The notes: a model not told the origin generated them from the letters alone. A DNA stretch of 64,000 nucleotides from Brevibacillus fulvus (GCF_016908525.1 NZ_JAFBEB010000007.1:1-64000); one strand, 5' to 3'; shown: positions 1 to 8,213, numbered from the stretch's first letter. Numbers and translations: made by a program.

Positions 1-320
1 TCCGACCTGCTCATTTCGGCGTTGGGTAGGGTGTTTTCCTCATTTTTCATGCTGAAGAGATGGTTGCAACTGACCTAAATCACCAGACTTCTAAAGTGAG
101 TATGATAAAGAACACAAACAGATAAGCGTAGCGTTATATAACAAATGTGCTATACTAATTCAAGCGACGGCATCAGGTGCGGAAACAGGGAAAATGCGGT
201 GTTGCGGGAGTTAATTCAGGAAATCATCCAAATAATGTGACAGCATGAATGGGTCATGTTGACGGGAGGATTCCTTACTTGTAAGGGTATGTATTCGCCA
301 GCGTTGAAAAGGAGACTGTT
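1..320. other. Leader region before the first gene
   Basis: No complete gene is visible. Frame 1 is open from the window edge to a TAA at 76-78 and could be the last 25 codons of an upstream membrane protein, ending hydrophobic then basic, but 25 codons cannot establish this. An extended -10 element (TGC then TATACT) lies at 148-156, so the first gene may have a 5' leader of about 155 nt. A short imperfect hairpin (CAGCATGA / TCATGTTG) occurs around 241-260. I do not recognise a riboswitch class here. Confidence 0.4.
148..156 (+). promoter_or_regulatory. Extended -10 promoter element
   Basis: TGC directly followed by TATACT fits an extended -10 promoter (TGn-TATAAT class). No good -35 box is seen 17 bp upstream, as is usual for that class. 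It would drive the amidotransferase-like gene starting at 321. The same 14-base string AAATGTGCTATACT occurs before hemQ at 37503-37516. Confidence 0.45.
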
Positions 321-1097
321 ATGAGGCCTTTGATTGGAATTTGCGCCAATTATTCCTATGATGAACGGATCGGCACAGAGGGCGCGATGGGAGCGCGCGG
401 ACAGGAATGGCAGGTATTGGCTGATGATTATATCAAAGCGGTTGAACGAGCGGGTGGCACGCCTGTTATTTTGCCGATAACGGAACGGCCGGAGACATTG
501 GAGCGTATCCTGGATCTGCTTGACGGGGTCATTCTCTCAGGAGGAACGGATCTTGATCCCCGCTTTTACGGAGAAGCTCCCCATTTTGGCTTGGGTATGG
601 TTGATGCACGCAGAGATGCCCATGAAATCGTTTTGGCTAAAAAAGTATTATATGGAACGGAACTGCCGATCCTAGCCATTTGCCGCGGGTGTCAGCTGCT
701 CGCCGTTGTGAGCGGAGGCTCCCTTTACCAAGATTTGCGGACGGAACGACCGAACAGCTTTAATCACTCTCTGCCAAACGGACAAAAGGATCATCTCTCC
801 CATAGCGTGACCGTCAGTGCACAATCGAAGCTGCACCATTTGTTTGCCGATGGAGAAGTGATGGTGAACAGTTTCCATCATCAGGCGATCAAACAGGCGG
901 GTGACGGCTTTCAAATTACGATGCAAGCCCCGGATGGAGTGATTGAAGGAATCGAACAATCTGGTGAGCGTTTTGTGGTTGGCGTGCAATGGCATCCGGA
1001 AATGATTATCGATCAGGGGGAAGTTTACCAGCAATTGTTTCGGTTGTTTGTGGAACAGGCTTCATTGCGAAAAAATCAAGTTCAACTGAAAATCTGA
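321..1097 (+). CDS. Gamma-glutamyl-GABA hydrolase-like (peptidase C26) amidotransferase-fold protein
   Basis: This 258-aa protein has the class-I glutamine amidotransferase fold of the peptidase C26/PuuD family, whose members hydrolyse gamma-glutamyl amides such as gamma-glutamyl-GABA. The nucleophile elbow AICRGCQLLAV places the catalytic Cys at residue 121. The VQWHPE motif near the C terminus supplies the His-Glu pair. ILSGGTDLDP near residue 71 is the usual oxyanion-side motif. Length is normal for the family, and there is no signal peptide, so it should be cytosolic. The ATG is preceded by AAAAGGAG at good spacing. It stands alone between its own promoter and a strong terminator, and no putrescine genes are adjacent, so the exact substrate is open. 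Confidence 0.88.
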   Translation: MRPLIGICANYSYDERIGTEGAMGARGQEWQVLADDYIKAVERAGGTPVILPITERPETLERILDLLDGVILSGGTDLDPRFYGEAPHFGLGMVDARRDAHEIVLAKKVLYGTELPILAICRGCQLLAVVSGGSLYQDLRTERPNSFNHSLPNGQKDHLSHSVTVSAQSKLHHLFADGEVMVNSFHHQAIKQAGDGFQITMQAPDGVIEGIEQSGERFVVGVQWHPEMIIDQGEVYQQLFRLFVEQASLRKNQVQLKI

Positions 1098-1137
1098 ACC
1101 TGTTTGGTGTTTTTGACCAAACAGGTTTTTTATTTGC
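1098..1137 (+). terminator. Rho-independent terminator
   Basis: AACCTGTTTGGT and ACCAAACAGGTT form a 12-bp stem with a short T-rich loop and run into a T-tract, directly after the stop codon of the amidotransferase-like gene. Confidence 0.9.
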
Positions 1138-1228
1138 TTTAACAGGAAGAAAATGGCATTAAACCAAATATGCGGAACAGGATGGCTCTTCGTAAAAAAA
1201 AAAATTTTGTGACGAAACAAAAGTGCGA

Positions 1229-1246
1229 TTGTGAAAAATTTCGCAT
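1229..1246. promoter_or_regulatory. Rex-like inverted repeat
   Basis: TTGTGAA-N4-TTCGCAT resembles the Rex (NADH-sensing repressor) consensus TTGTGAA-N4-TTCACAA with two mismatches in the right arm. A second partial palindrome, TTTTGT-N5-ACAAAA, lies just upstream at about 1205-1221. Both are in the AT-rich region before the GMC/Tat operon. Assignment to Rex is inference; no rex gene is in the window. Confidence 0.3.
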
Positions 1247-1295
1247 AAGATCAATAGTTTTTAATGTTATAGAAGTTAATTATTAGCAAAAATTA

Positions 1296-1310
1296 TTATA
1301 ATAATTATAA
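1296..1310. promoter_or_regulatory. Perfect PerR-type operator
   Basis: TTATAATAATTATAA is a perfect 15-bp palindrome and an exact match to the PerR box consensus TTATAAT-N-ATTATAA of Bacillales. It lies 9 bp upstream of the -35 box of the operon promoter (1320-1347). It also contains a TATAAT that could serve as a -10 for a weaker upstream promoter. The flanks are very AT-rich, so a chance palindrome cannot be excluded. Confidence 0.5.
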
Positions 1311-1319
1311 AATCAGCCC

Positions 1320-1347
1320 TTTACAAAAAATATCAGAGGTATATAAT
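1320..1347 (+). promoter_or_regulatory. SigA-type promoter of the GMC/Tat operon
   Basis: TTTACA (1320-1325) and TATAAT (1342-1347) are separated by 16 bp, a good housekeeping promoter about 70 bp upstream of the small-subunit start codon. The whole 1138-1423 stretch is AT-rich and holds only regulatory signals. Confidence 0.7.
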
Positions 1348-1423
1348 TCAATCGTCACAGCAGGACACACAATCTTACAAAAATCGACACGAAAATGACA
1401 AAAAGTTGGAGGGGATTTCCATT

Positions 1424-2185
1424 ATGGCAGACGGAAAACAACCGCAAGACACCTCGCGCCGTAGCTTCCTGAAAAACTCGGGTATTGCAATCGGTGGGTT
1501 AATCGTTGGTGGGGTAGTCGGCGGAGCTTTGGGCGGCGGACAAAAAACCACACAAAAAGAAGAAGTGGAGAAAGTCGTTGAGAAAACCGTTGATTACAAC
1601 CAAGCATTGATGTATTTCAACCAAGAACAGTTCCAAATTACAGAAGCTGCAGCTGAGCGCATCTACCCGAAGGATGATTTGGGACCAGGGGCGAAAGATT
1701 TGGGCGTTGCTTACTACATTGACCACCAATTGGCTAGTCCGTGGGGAATGAATGCAAAAGAATATATGCAAGGACCTTTCTTCCCTGACGCTCCGGCAAA
1801 TTTGGGAATGCAAAGTCCTTTGCGCCGTCACGAAATTTTCAGCATTGGCTTGAAAGGTCTGGCAGACTACTGCCAACAAAAATACAGCAAGAAGTTCCAA
1901 GAGCTTTCGGAAGAAGAACAAGATGCCGTGCTGAAAGTTTTCGAAGAAGGCAAAGAATTCAAATTGGTCGGAACAACAACTTCCGCCTTTTTCAAATTGT
2001 TGCGCAGCGCGACCATTGAAGGGGTATATTCTGACCCGATGTATGGCGGAAACAAAGACATGCAAGGTTGGAAAATGCGCAACTATCCTGGTAACCAAAT
2101 GGGTTACGCAAAAGACATTGAAAAAGAAGGACTCGTTAAATACGAACCGAAAAGCTTGCACGATCATATGAGCATGGGCAAATAA
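1424..2185 (+). CDS. Gluconate 2-dehydrogenase subunit 3-like protein with Tat signal
   Basis: This 253-aa protein carries the twin-arginine motif SRRSFLKNSG near its N terminus followed by a glycine-rich hydrophobic stretch, so it is a Tat substrate. The rest matches the gluconate 2-dehydrogenase subunit 3 (small, cofactor-free) family. Members pair with a GMC flavoprotein and carry it across the membrane by hitchhiking. The start is the ATG at 1424, because GGAGGGG lies 10 bp upstream; an in-frame TTG at 1406 would add six residues but overlaps that ribosome site. The GMC subunit follows after 22 bp and tatC-tatA close the operon. A Lys/Glu-rich segment after the signal probably acts as a spacer. 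Confidence 0.9.
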   Translation: MADGKQPQDTSRRSFLKNSGIAIGGLIVGGVVGGALGGGQKTTQKEEVEKVVEKTVDYNQALMYFNQEQFQITEAAAERIYPKDDLGPGAKDLGVAYYIDHQLASPWGMNAKEYMQGPFFPDAPANLGMQSPLRRHEIFSIGLKGLADYCQQKYSKKFQELSEEEQDAVLKVFEEGKEFKLVGTTTSAFFKLLRSATIEGVYSDPMYGGNKDMQGWKMRNYPGNQMGYAKDIEKEGLVKYEPKSLHDHMSMGK

Positions 2186-2207
2186 TCACAGAAGGGATTG
2201 ACAATAA

Positions 2208-3938
2208 ATGGCTACTAAATTACCACATGTGCCTGTCGTTATCGTAGGTATGGGTTGGACAGGCGGTATCGTTGCTGCCGAACTGACCAAAGCGGGCATT
2301 AAAGTTGTTGGTTTGGAACGCGGGAAAGAAAGAAGCACCGCTGACTATTATATGGGACATGACGAATTGCGTTATGCGCAACGTTATGAAATGATGCAAG
2401 ATTTGTCCAAAGATACCGTGACCATTCGTCACAACTTGAAAGAACGCGCACTGCCTTATCGTACCCACGGTTCTTTCTTGCTCGGTGATGGACTGGGCGG
2501 CGCTGGTTCCCACTGGAACGGCCAATCTTTCCGTTTCCTTCCTTATGACTTCGAAATTCGTTCCAAAACGATCGAACGTTATGGCGAGAAAAAGATTCCG
2601 GAAGGCATGACCATTCAAGACTGGGGCATTACCTACGATGAGTTGGAGCCTTATTTTGACAAATACGAAAAAATGGCGGGGATTTCGGGTGAGCAAGAAC
2701 AAAACCCAATGGTAGGGAAACGTTCCAATCCATTCCCAACCGGCCCAATGAAAACGACGCCTTCGATGAAAATGTTTATGGAAGCGTCCAAAAAATTAGG
2801 CTATCATCCATATATTTATCCTTCTGCCAACTTGTCTGAAATGTATACCAACCCAGACGGTATCCAACGTGCAGCTTGCCAATATTGCGCATTCTGCGAA
2901 CGCTTCGGTTGCGAATACGGTGCAAAAGCAGACCCGGTTGTAACGGTTATTCCGGTTGCGTTGAAAACAGGCAATTTGGAAATCCGTACGCAATCTACGG
3001 TTACTCGCGTGCTCCACGATGGCAAAAAAGCTACTGGCGTACTTTATGTCAATAACATTACCGGTGAAGAATTTGAACAACCTGCTGATATCGTGATGTT
3101 GGGTGGATTCGTATTTACCAACGTTCGTCTGTTGCTCAACTCCAAACTGGGTAAACCATACGATCCAAACACCGGTACTGGTGTAATCGGTAAAAACTAT
3201 GCGTACCAATTGAGCGGTGGCGCTGGCGGTACCGTTGGTTTCTTCGATGACAAGGAATTCAGCAACTTCATGGGTGCAGGCGCACTTGGTGCCGAAGTTG
3301 ACGATTTCAACGGCGACAACTTTGACCACAGCAATTTGAACTTTATCCACGGTGCCGGTATCCGGATTGCACAAGCTGGTGAACGTCCAATTGCCAACAA
3401 CACTGTGCCAAAAGGAACTCCATCCTGGGGGAAAGAATTCAAACAACAATCGATCAAGTATGCTAACCGCGTGCTGAAAGTATCGATGCAAGGTTCCAGC
3501 ATGCCATTCCGTCATCACTTCTTGGATCTGGATCCAACTTACAAAGACCAATTCGGCCTGCCGCTGTTGCGTATGACTTTTGACTTTGAAGAGCAAGACC
3601 GCGAACAAGTGAAATTCATCGCGCAAAAAACGGCCGAGATCATGAAAGAAATGGGTCCAACAACGATGCAAACGACTACGGAACTGAAACCGTACGATGT
3701 CACAGTTTACCAGTCCACACATAACACTGGTGGTGTTATAATGGGAAGTGATCCGTCCACCTCTGCGGTGAACAACTACCTGCAAATGTGGGATGCTGAA
3801 AACGTATTCGTTGTAGGCGCTTCTGCATTCGCTCACAACAGTGGGTACAACCCAACCGCTACAGTTGGTGCATTGGCATACCGGACCGCTGAAGGTATCC
3901 TGAAATACATCAAACAAGGCGGAGGCTCTTTGGTATAA
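2208..3938 (+). CDS. GMC-family FAD oxidoreductase (gluconate/glucose dehydrogenase-type large subunit)
   Basis: This 576-aa flavoprotein starts with a dinucleotide-binding motif (VGMGWTGGIVAAEL, residues 13-26) and ends with the GMC active-site region, containing AHNSGYNPT with His and Asn near residues 543 and 548. Relatives oxidise sugar or aldonic-acid alcohol groups and pass electrons to a cytochrome or quinone. It has no signal peptide, so export must rely on the Tat signal of the preceding subunit. A cysteine cluster C-x2-C-x2-C-x4-C at residues 224-235 is unusual for GMC enzymes and recalls the iron-sulfur-bearing FAD-glucose dehydrogenases. No cytochrome c subunit is nearby, so the electron acceptor is unknown. 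AGAAGGGA precedes the ATG. Confidence 0.88.
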   Translation: MATKLPHVPVVIVGMGWTGGIVAAELTKAGIKVVGLERGKERSTADYYMGHDELRYAQRYEMMQDLSKDTVTIRHNLKERALPYRTHGSFLLGDGLGGAGSHWNGQSFRFLPYDFEIRSKTIERYGEKKIPEGMTIQDWGITYDELEPYFDKYEKMAGISGEQEQNPMVGKRSNPFPTGPMKTTPSMKMFMEASKKLGYHPYIYPSANLSEMYTNPDGIQRAACQYCAFCERFGCEYGAKADPVVTVIPVALKTGNLEIRTQSTVTRVLHDGKKATGVLYVNNITGEEFEQPADIVMLGGFVFTNVRLLLNSKLGKPYDPNTGTGVIGKNYAYQLSGGAGGTVGFFDDKEFSNFMGAGALGAEVDDFNGDNFDHSNLNFIHGAGIRIAQAGERPIANNTVPKGTPSWGKEFKQQSIKYANRVLKVSMQGSSMPFRHHFLDLDPTYKDQFGLPLLRMTFDFEEQDREQVKFIAQKTAEIMKEMGPTTMQTTTELKPYDVTVYQSTHNTGGVIMGSDPSTSAVNNYLQMWDAENVFVVGASAFAHNSGYNPTATVGALAYRTAEGILKYIKQGGGSLV

Positions 3939-3971
3939 TGTAAAATAAACCTTAAAACTGGGGGGGTGTTT

Positions 3972-4733
3972 ATGCAAAACAGCGAAGAAGTGGTTGCCCA
4001 TCTGACGGAGTTGCGCAAGCGTTTGATTATCATCATTGTCGGGTTCATTTTGTCGCTATGTATTGGGCTCTACATTTCCCCCGACATTTTGAGGTTTATC
4101 AAGACGCAACCGGTTGCCATTCATATCGTTTGGAACGTATTTTCGTTTACTGACGGTATGTTCATTTACATGAAGTGCGCTTTTTTGGTCGCGATCTTGA
4201 TTACATTGCCGCTCGCTTTGTATCAGGTTTGGGCATTCGTCAGACCTGGGTTGACGGATGAGGAAGCAAGAAAAACGATTTGGTTTGTTCCGTTTTCCTT
4301 TATCCTGTTTATCATGGGGATTGCCTTCAGTTATTTTGTCGCTTTCCCGATGATGGTTTCCTTCTTGTCCACGTTGAACAAAAGCATCGGGGCTGTGGAA
4401 ACTTACGGGATCGACCGATTTTTCTCATTCATGTTCAATGTTGTTTTCCCATTGGCAATCGCGTTTGAGATGCCGGCAGTGGTTCTTTTCTTGACTCGCC
4501 TCGGATTGATCAATCCGCTGCAGCTTAGAAAAGTTCGCAAGTTTGTTTATCTTGGTTTGGCAATTATTGGCGCAATGATTTCGCCGCCCGATTTTGTGTC
4601 ACATTTATCCGTTACCGTCCCTTTGATTCTATTGTTTGAAATCAGTATACTTATCTCAGCCTGGTATGTACGTAGAGCGAACAACTCACCAGTATCTGAG
4701 GCCATCAGCGAGGAGGAAAAAGTCCATGTTTAG
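3972..4733 (+). CDS. tatC: Sec-independent protein translocase TatC
   Basis: This 253-aa protein has six predicted membrane helices and the conserved N-terminal HLTELRKRL motif of TatC, the receptor that recognises twin-arginine signals. Conserved loop residues are visible around [10 protein letters not shown] and FLTRLGLI. The ATG at 3972 is chosen over a GTG two codons upstream because the G-rich ribosome site sits immediately before that GTG. It lies 33 bp after the GMC gene and overlaps tatA by 8 bp, so translation is probably coupled. Its place behind a Tat-exported oxidoreductase suggests a substrate-dedicated translocase, as with phoD-tatAd-tatCd in Bacillus subtilis. Confidence 0.95.
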   Translation: MQNSEEVVAHLTELRKRLIIIIVGFILSLCIGLYISPDILRFIKTQPVAIHIVWNVFSFTDGMFIYMKCAFLVAILITLPLALYQVWAFVRPGLTDEEARKTIWFVPFSFILFIMGIAFSYFVAFPMMVSFLSTLNKSIGAVETYGIDRFFSFMFNVVFPLAIAFEMPAVVLFLTRLGLINPLQLRKVRKFVYLGLAIIGAMISPPDFVSHLSVTVPLILLFEISILISAWYVRRANNSPVSEAISEEEKVHV

Positions 4734-4926
4734 TAACATCGGAATCCCTGGATTAATTATTATTTTGGTTATTGCTTTAGTTGTGTTTGGTCCAACTAAA
4801 TTGCCGCAGCTGGGACGAGCTTTAGGTGATACCTTGCGCGAGTTCCGTTCTTCTACGAAAGGCGTAGTAGATGATATCACCAGTGAAGTCAAAGGCGAGG
4901 ACGAAAAAAAGGCTGACAAACAATAA
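4726..4926 (+). CDS. tatA: Twin-arginine translocase subunit TatA/TatE
   Basis: This 66-aa protein has the TatA layout: a short N terminus, one membrane helix ([13 protein letters not shown]), the [14 protein letters not shown] hinge and amphipathic helix, and a charged tail. TatA oligomers form the translocation site recruited by TatC. The start is the ATG at 4726 after AGGAGG. The frame is open further upstream, but that part overlaps tatC and lacks a ribosome site. No TatB is present, as is normal in Firmicutes minimal Tat systems. It ends the four-gene operon before a strong terminator. Confidence 0.95.
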   Translation: MFSNIGIPGLIIILVIALVVFGPTKLPQLGRALGDTLREFRSSTKGVVDDITSEVKGEDEKKADKQ

Positions 4927-4940
4927 GCAACAATCATACG

Positions 4941-4983
4941 AAAAAAGGCAGATTGCGAGCTGTTCGCTGTCTGCCTTTTTTTT
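4941..4983. terminator. Bidirectional terminator between tatA and the split-barrel gene
   Basis: A-tract plus GGCAGA (4941-4952) pairs with TCTGCC plus T-tract (4970-4981). The hairpin can end transcription of tatA on the plus strand and of the convergent gene on the minus strand. Confidence 0.9.
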
Positions 4984-5018
4984 GTGCGGTTTTTTCGTCA
5001 GGCTTGTCAGCGTTCCGG

Positions 5019-5474
5019 CTATTCGCGCAGTTCGCTGAGCGTTTCCTGCCAACGGTGAATAACGGAGTCGGGGTCGTGTAAAGCAATTTGGATGCCGGAA
5101 GTCAAGCTCGCATATTTGGCGATATCGGTCTTCACCCAGTTTACCGTGGCGGCAAATCGCTCCCGCGGATGTTTGCTGAAGGACAAAGGAGGAAGCTCTT
5201 GCAGGGAAAGCCGAACATAGTGCGCTTTTCCTTTATACACGGCAACCAATGTCGCTTGTCCTGTCCGCCGGATATTTTGCACGGATGTGGTCGCTGGCCA
5301 CAAAGATAGGCGCAGGTTTGTCCGATTGACCGCCAGTATTTCCCCGACACTGAGCATGGCGGGATGAGGCCAGCCTTCTTCCGTCATTGTCACCAGCATC
5401 ATCGCTTCATGCTGCTTTTTCCCCAAATCATTGCCATCGAGAAGTTCAAACAGTTCCTGATCGATTTCAGCCAT
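5019..5474 (-). CDS. Pyridoxamine 5'-phosphate oxidase-family (FMN split-barrel) protein
   Basis: This 151-aa protein resembles small FMN-binding split-barrel proteins of the pyridoxamine phosphate oxidase superfamily. An N-terminal helix is followed by a strand pattern with GWPHPAMLSVGEI, RLSLWPATTSVQNI and ATLVAVYKGKAHYVRL. Many such proteins bind FMN, F420 or haem, and their substrates are often unknown. It is too short and divergent for PdxH itself. The ATG is preceded by AAAGG at 10-bp spacing. It is a single gene converging on tatA, and the 200-bp region upstream is shared with the divergent secreted PIG-L gene. Confidence 0.7.
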   Translation of the reverse strand: MAEIDQELFELLDGNDLGKKQHEAMMLVTMTEEGWPHPAMLSVGEILAVNRTNLRLSLWPATTSVQNIRRTGQATLVAVYKGKAHYVRLSLQELPPLSFSKHPRERFAATVNWVKTDIAKYASLTSGIQIALHDPDSVIHRWQETLSELRE

Positions 5475-5591
5475 GTATCATCAACCTTTCCTTACTCATT
5501 ATCGGAGAAGCCTGATTTGTTGACAAGGCAGGCAGCTTAACCGGAAGAGAGGTATTGTCAATTGACAGAATTATAAATTTTTTTGGCGGCC

Positions 5592-5600
5592 TGCGATACT
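5592..5600 (+). promoter_or_regulatory. Extended -10 promoter of the secreted PIG-L gene
   Basis: TGC-GATACT at 5592-5600 fits an extended -10 box. The transcription start would fall near 5607, eight bases before the ROK-type palindrome at 5615-5633. A TTGACA at 5562 is too far upstream for standard spacing. Confidence 0.4.
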
Positions 5601-5614
5601 TTTTTTGCGCTTTT

Positions 5615-5633
5615 GTTAGTAAGATTAACTAAC
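5615..5633. promoter_or_regulatory. Putative ROK-regulator operator, site 1
   Basis: GTTAGTAAGATTAACTAAC has perfect 6-bp arms, GTTAGT and ACTAAC, around a 7-bp centre. ROK-family regulators of the XylR/NagC type bind sites of the form TTAG-spacer-CTAA. A matching site, GTTAGGGAAGTTTACTAAT, lies just downstream of the -10 box of the ROK gene at 19379-19397. Fourteen of 19 positions agree, and both sites are 14-16 bases downstream of their -10 box, where a repressor would block transcription. Confidence 0.55.
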
Positions 5634-5675
5634 TCTGCTTCTTACAACAAAAAATAGGAATAAGGAGGGATCGGA

Positions 5676-8213
5676 TTGAAAAGAGGACGACTCGCGGCTA
5701 AGCTATGGACGGTCTTTGTCTGCACTGCGCTCTTATTCAGTTTGGCCGGTCAAATTGCTCCATCAACCGCCTATGCTGATCGGGGAGCGATCGATCTGTG
5801 GAAATCGATTAAACCGTTGACGACGATTGCCAGCGCGATGAATACAGGCGCTCACCCCGATGATGAACACAGTGCAATGCTCGCTTATCTTTCGCTGGGA
5901 CAGGGGGTTTTTACGTCAAGTGTCATCGCCAACCGGGGAGAAGGCGGACAAAATGAAATTGGCAGTGAGCTGGGCAATGCGCTGGGGATTATTCGCACGC
6001 GTGAACTGCAGGAAGCTTCGAAGATTACCAATGTTCATTTGGAGCATTTGAGCGAAAAGCTGGATGATCCCATTTATGACTTCGGTTTTTCCAAAAGTCC
6101 GGATGAAACGTTGGCCAAGTGGGGGGAGTCGGTCGCCTACGAGCGGCTGATTCGCAAAATCAGGGAAATTCGGCCTGATGTGGTCATCCCGTCCTTTCTG
6201 AATGAGCCGTCCACCCATGGGCATCACCGGGCGATCAATGTCATTACCGTGCGTGCTTTTAAGGATGCGGCTGATCCGTCTGTTTATCCGGAACAGCTCA
6301 AAGAAGGACTGGAACCTTGGCAAATCAAGAAACTGTATGTGCCGGCAACGGAAAAGGACTATGATGTCCGCATCCCGGTTGGCGATTATGATCAAATCTA
6401 TGGCGCTTCTTACGTCCAGTTGGGGGAAGAATCAAGGTTTATGCATAAGAGCCAGGGGATGGGCCGCAATTATGATGAAGGTCCCAGCTATGATTATTAC
6501 CGTCTGGAATCATCGACCGCACCCGCCGGCAACAAACAGGAGAGCAGTTTCTTCGAAGGAATCGCTTTTACCTTTGCCGATCTGGCGAAGGAAGCGGAGA
6601 GCAAACAAGGCGGGCAGGCCGTTGCGCAGCAGTTGAAGTTGTTGCAAAAGGATGCCGATGAAGTGATTGCCGCCTATCCCGACTTTGCCGCAGTCGCCCG
6701 CGAAGTCCACGAAATGAAGAGCGATGTGAATGCCGCGATCAGCCGGGTAAACGCATCCTCGCTGGACCATCCGACAAAAGTTGATCTGCTGCATCGGCTG
6801 GAGGTGAAAGCCGATCAGTTAAACAAGGCAAGTCTGGAAGCGACTTCAATCGTGGCCAAGCTGAGACCGGAGTCTGGCGAGCTGGTTGCCGGACAGACGG
6901 CAAAAATGACCGTGACGGCGTATAACGGAGGTACGCTTCCGGTTGAAAATGTGCAGCTATCTTTGCGTGTTCCGGCAGGATGGCAGCTGAAAGCGCTGAC
7001 AAATCCCCGCTTCGCCAAGCTGAATCCGAATGCGACGGCAACGGTGACCTATCAGGTGAGCGTTCCGAACAATGCCGCGACTTTTGATCCATATGCCAAA
7101 CCGATCGTCGTGGCGGAAATGCGATATGAAGCGTATCGCTCCATGACCGCCGTTACGATCGCACCCGAGGAAACGGTTGCGGTGCTGCCAGCGTATTCGC
7201 TCAGCCTTGATCCAAGCGAAACCGTGTTGAATACATTGAAAGCAGACCAACCGATTCCCGTAAATGTGACCGTTAAAAACTACCGTCCTGGCAAAGCCAA
7301 GGCGAATGTGTCCTTGCAAGTTCCCGAAGGTTGGACGGTGGAACCGGCGCAGCAAGAGCTGACGTTTGGCGCAAAAGGCGAAGTCAAGTCGCTTGCCTTT
7401 ACCGTCCATCCTTCCGCAACGGTGAGCAATGGAAGCTATACGATTTCCGCAGTGGCCAGGGACGGTTCGTCGTCCGGCAGCAGGAAGGTGCAAGTCATCG
7501 AGTATCCGCACATCGGGAAAACGTATTATGTTCAACCGGCGACATTAAAGATTCAGGCATTTGACCTGCACATCCCCGACAAGCTGAAAGTCGGCTATGT
7601 TTCCAGCGGGTTTGACAATATCGACCAGTACTTGCGGCAGTTGGGCATTCAAGTTGACGAGCTCGATCAGAAAGCGATCGAATCCGGAAATCTCAACCAA
7701 TACGATACGATCGTTTTAGGGATACGCGCTTATGGCTTCCGCCCGGAACTGATTGCCAGCAACCAACGGCTGCTCAAGTATGTGGAAGATGGCGGAAACC
7801 TGGTGGTCCAGTATCACAAACCGGAAGACAACTGGCAGCCCAGTCTGGCTCCATATCCGATTACAATCGGCACGCCGTTGATCCAATGGCGGGTGACCGA
7901 CGAGAGTTCAAAAGTAACCATGCTGGCGCCGGATCATCCGCTTTTTACCACTCCCAATCCGATTACGGAAGAGGATTGGAATCACTGGGTTCAAGACCGT
8001 TCCGCTTACAATCCATCTGAATGGGGGAACGAGTATACCGAGCTGATTTCGAACGGGGACCCGGGTGAAAAAGAGTTTACCGGCACCTTCCTGACCGCCA
8101 ACTACGGAAAGGGCACCTATACGTACAGCTCTCTCGTCTGGTACAGGGAGATTCCCAGTTTGGTACCGGGAGCCATTCGCCTGTTTGTCAATATGATCAG
8201 TTTGCATCAATGA
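5676..8213 (+). CDS. Secreted large PIG-L (LmbE) family deacetylase with NEW3-like and ThuA/GATase-like domains
   Basis: This 845-aa protein starts with a signal peptide ending near AYA-D (residue 34). A PIG-L deacetylase domain follows, with the zinc motif AHPDDE (His60-Glu64) and THGHH (His181-His184). PIG-L enzymes are zinc de-N-acetylases acting on GlcNAc groups. After a helical middle part (about 300-400) come two beta-rich segments resembling NEW3/CARDB-type domains (about 400-640) and a C-terminal flavodoxin/GATase-like domain containing KVGYVSSGFDNIDQYLRQLG. The TTG start is preceded by AAGGAGG. It stands alone, yet shares its whole architecture with the cytosolic protein at 24760-27255 and an operator-like palindrome with that cluster's ROK regulator. 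Bacillithiol deacetylase BshB is only about a quarter of this size. Confidence 0.8.
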   Translation: MKRGRLAAKLWTVFVCTALLFSLAGQIAPSTAYADRGAIDLWKSIKPLTTIASAMNTGAHPDDEHSAMLAYLSLGQGVFTSSVIANRGEGGQNEIGSELGNALGIIRTRELQEASKITNVHLEHLSEKLDDPIYDFGFSKSPDETLAKWGESVAYERLIRKIREIRPDVVIPSFLNEPSTHGHHRAINVITVRAFKDAADPSVYPEQLKEGLEPWQIKKLYVPATEKDYDVRIPVGDYDQIYGASYVQLGEESRFMHKSQGMGRNYDEGPSYDYYRLESSTAPAGNKQESSFFEGIAFTFADLAKEAESKQGGQAVAQQLKLLQKDADEVIAAYPDFAAVAREVHEMKSDVNAAISRVNASSLDHPTKVDLLHRLEVKADQLNKASLEATSIVAKLRPESGELVAGQTAKMTVTAYNGGTLPVENVQLSLRVPAGWQLKALTNPRFAKLNPNATATVTYQVSVPNNAATFDPYAKPIVVAEMRYEAYRSMTAVTIAPEETVAVLPAYSLSLDPSETVLNTLKADQPIPVNVTVKNYRPGKAKANVSLQVPEGWTVEPAQQELTFGAKGEVKSLAFTVHPSATVSNGSYTISAVARDGSSSGSRKVQVIEYPHIGKTYYVQPATLKIQAFDLHIPDKLKVGYVSSGFDNIDQYLRQLGIQVDELDQKAIESGNLNQYDTIVLGIRAYGFRPELIASNQRLLKYVEDGGNLVVQYHKPEDNWQPSLAPYPITIGTPLIQWRVTDESSKVTMLAPDHPLFTTPNPITEEDWNHWVQDRSAYNPSEWGNEYTELISNGDPGEKEFTGTFLTANYGKGTYTYSSLVWYREIPSLVPGAIRLFVNMISLHQ

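Noticed and set aside
1-78. Possible C-terminal tail of an upstream gene in frame 1
   Set aside because: Twenty-five codons without a family match are too few to call a gene.
2796-4001. Long minus-strand open frame (401 codons) opposite the GMC gene
   Set aside because: It is fully antisense to a gene with clear family motifs, has no ribosome site and no recognisable domain.
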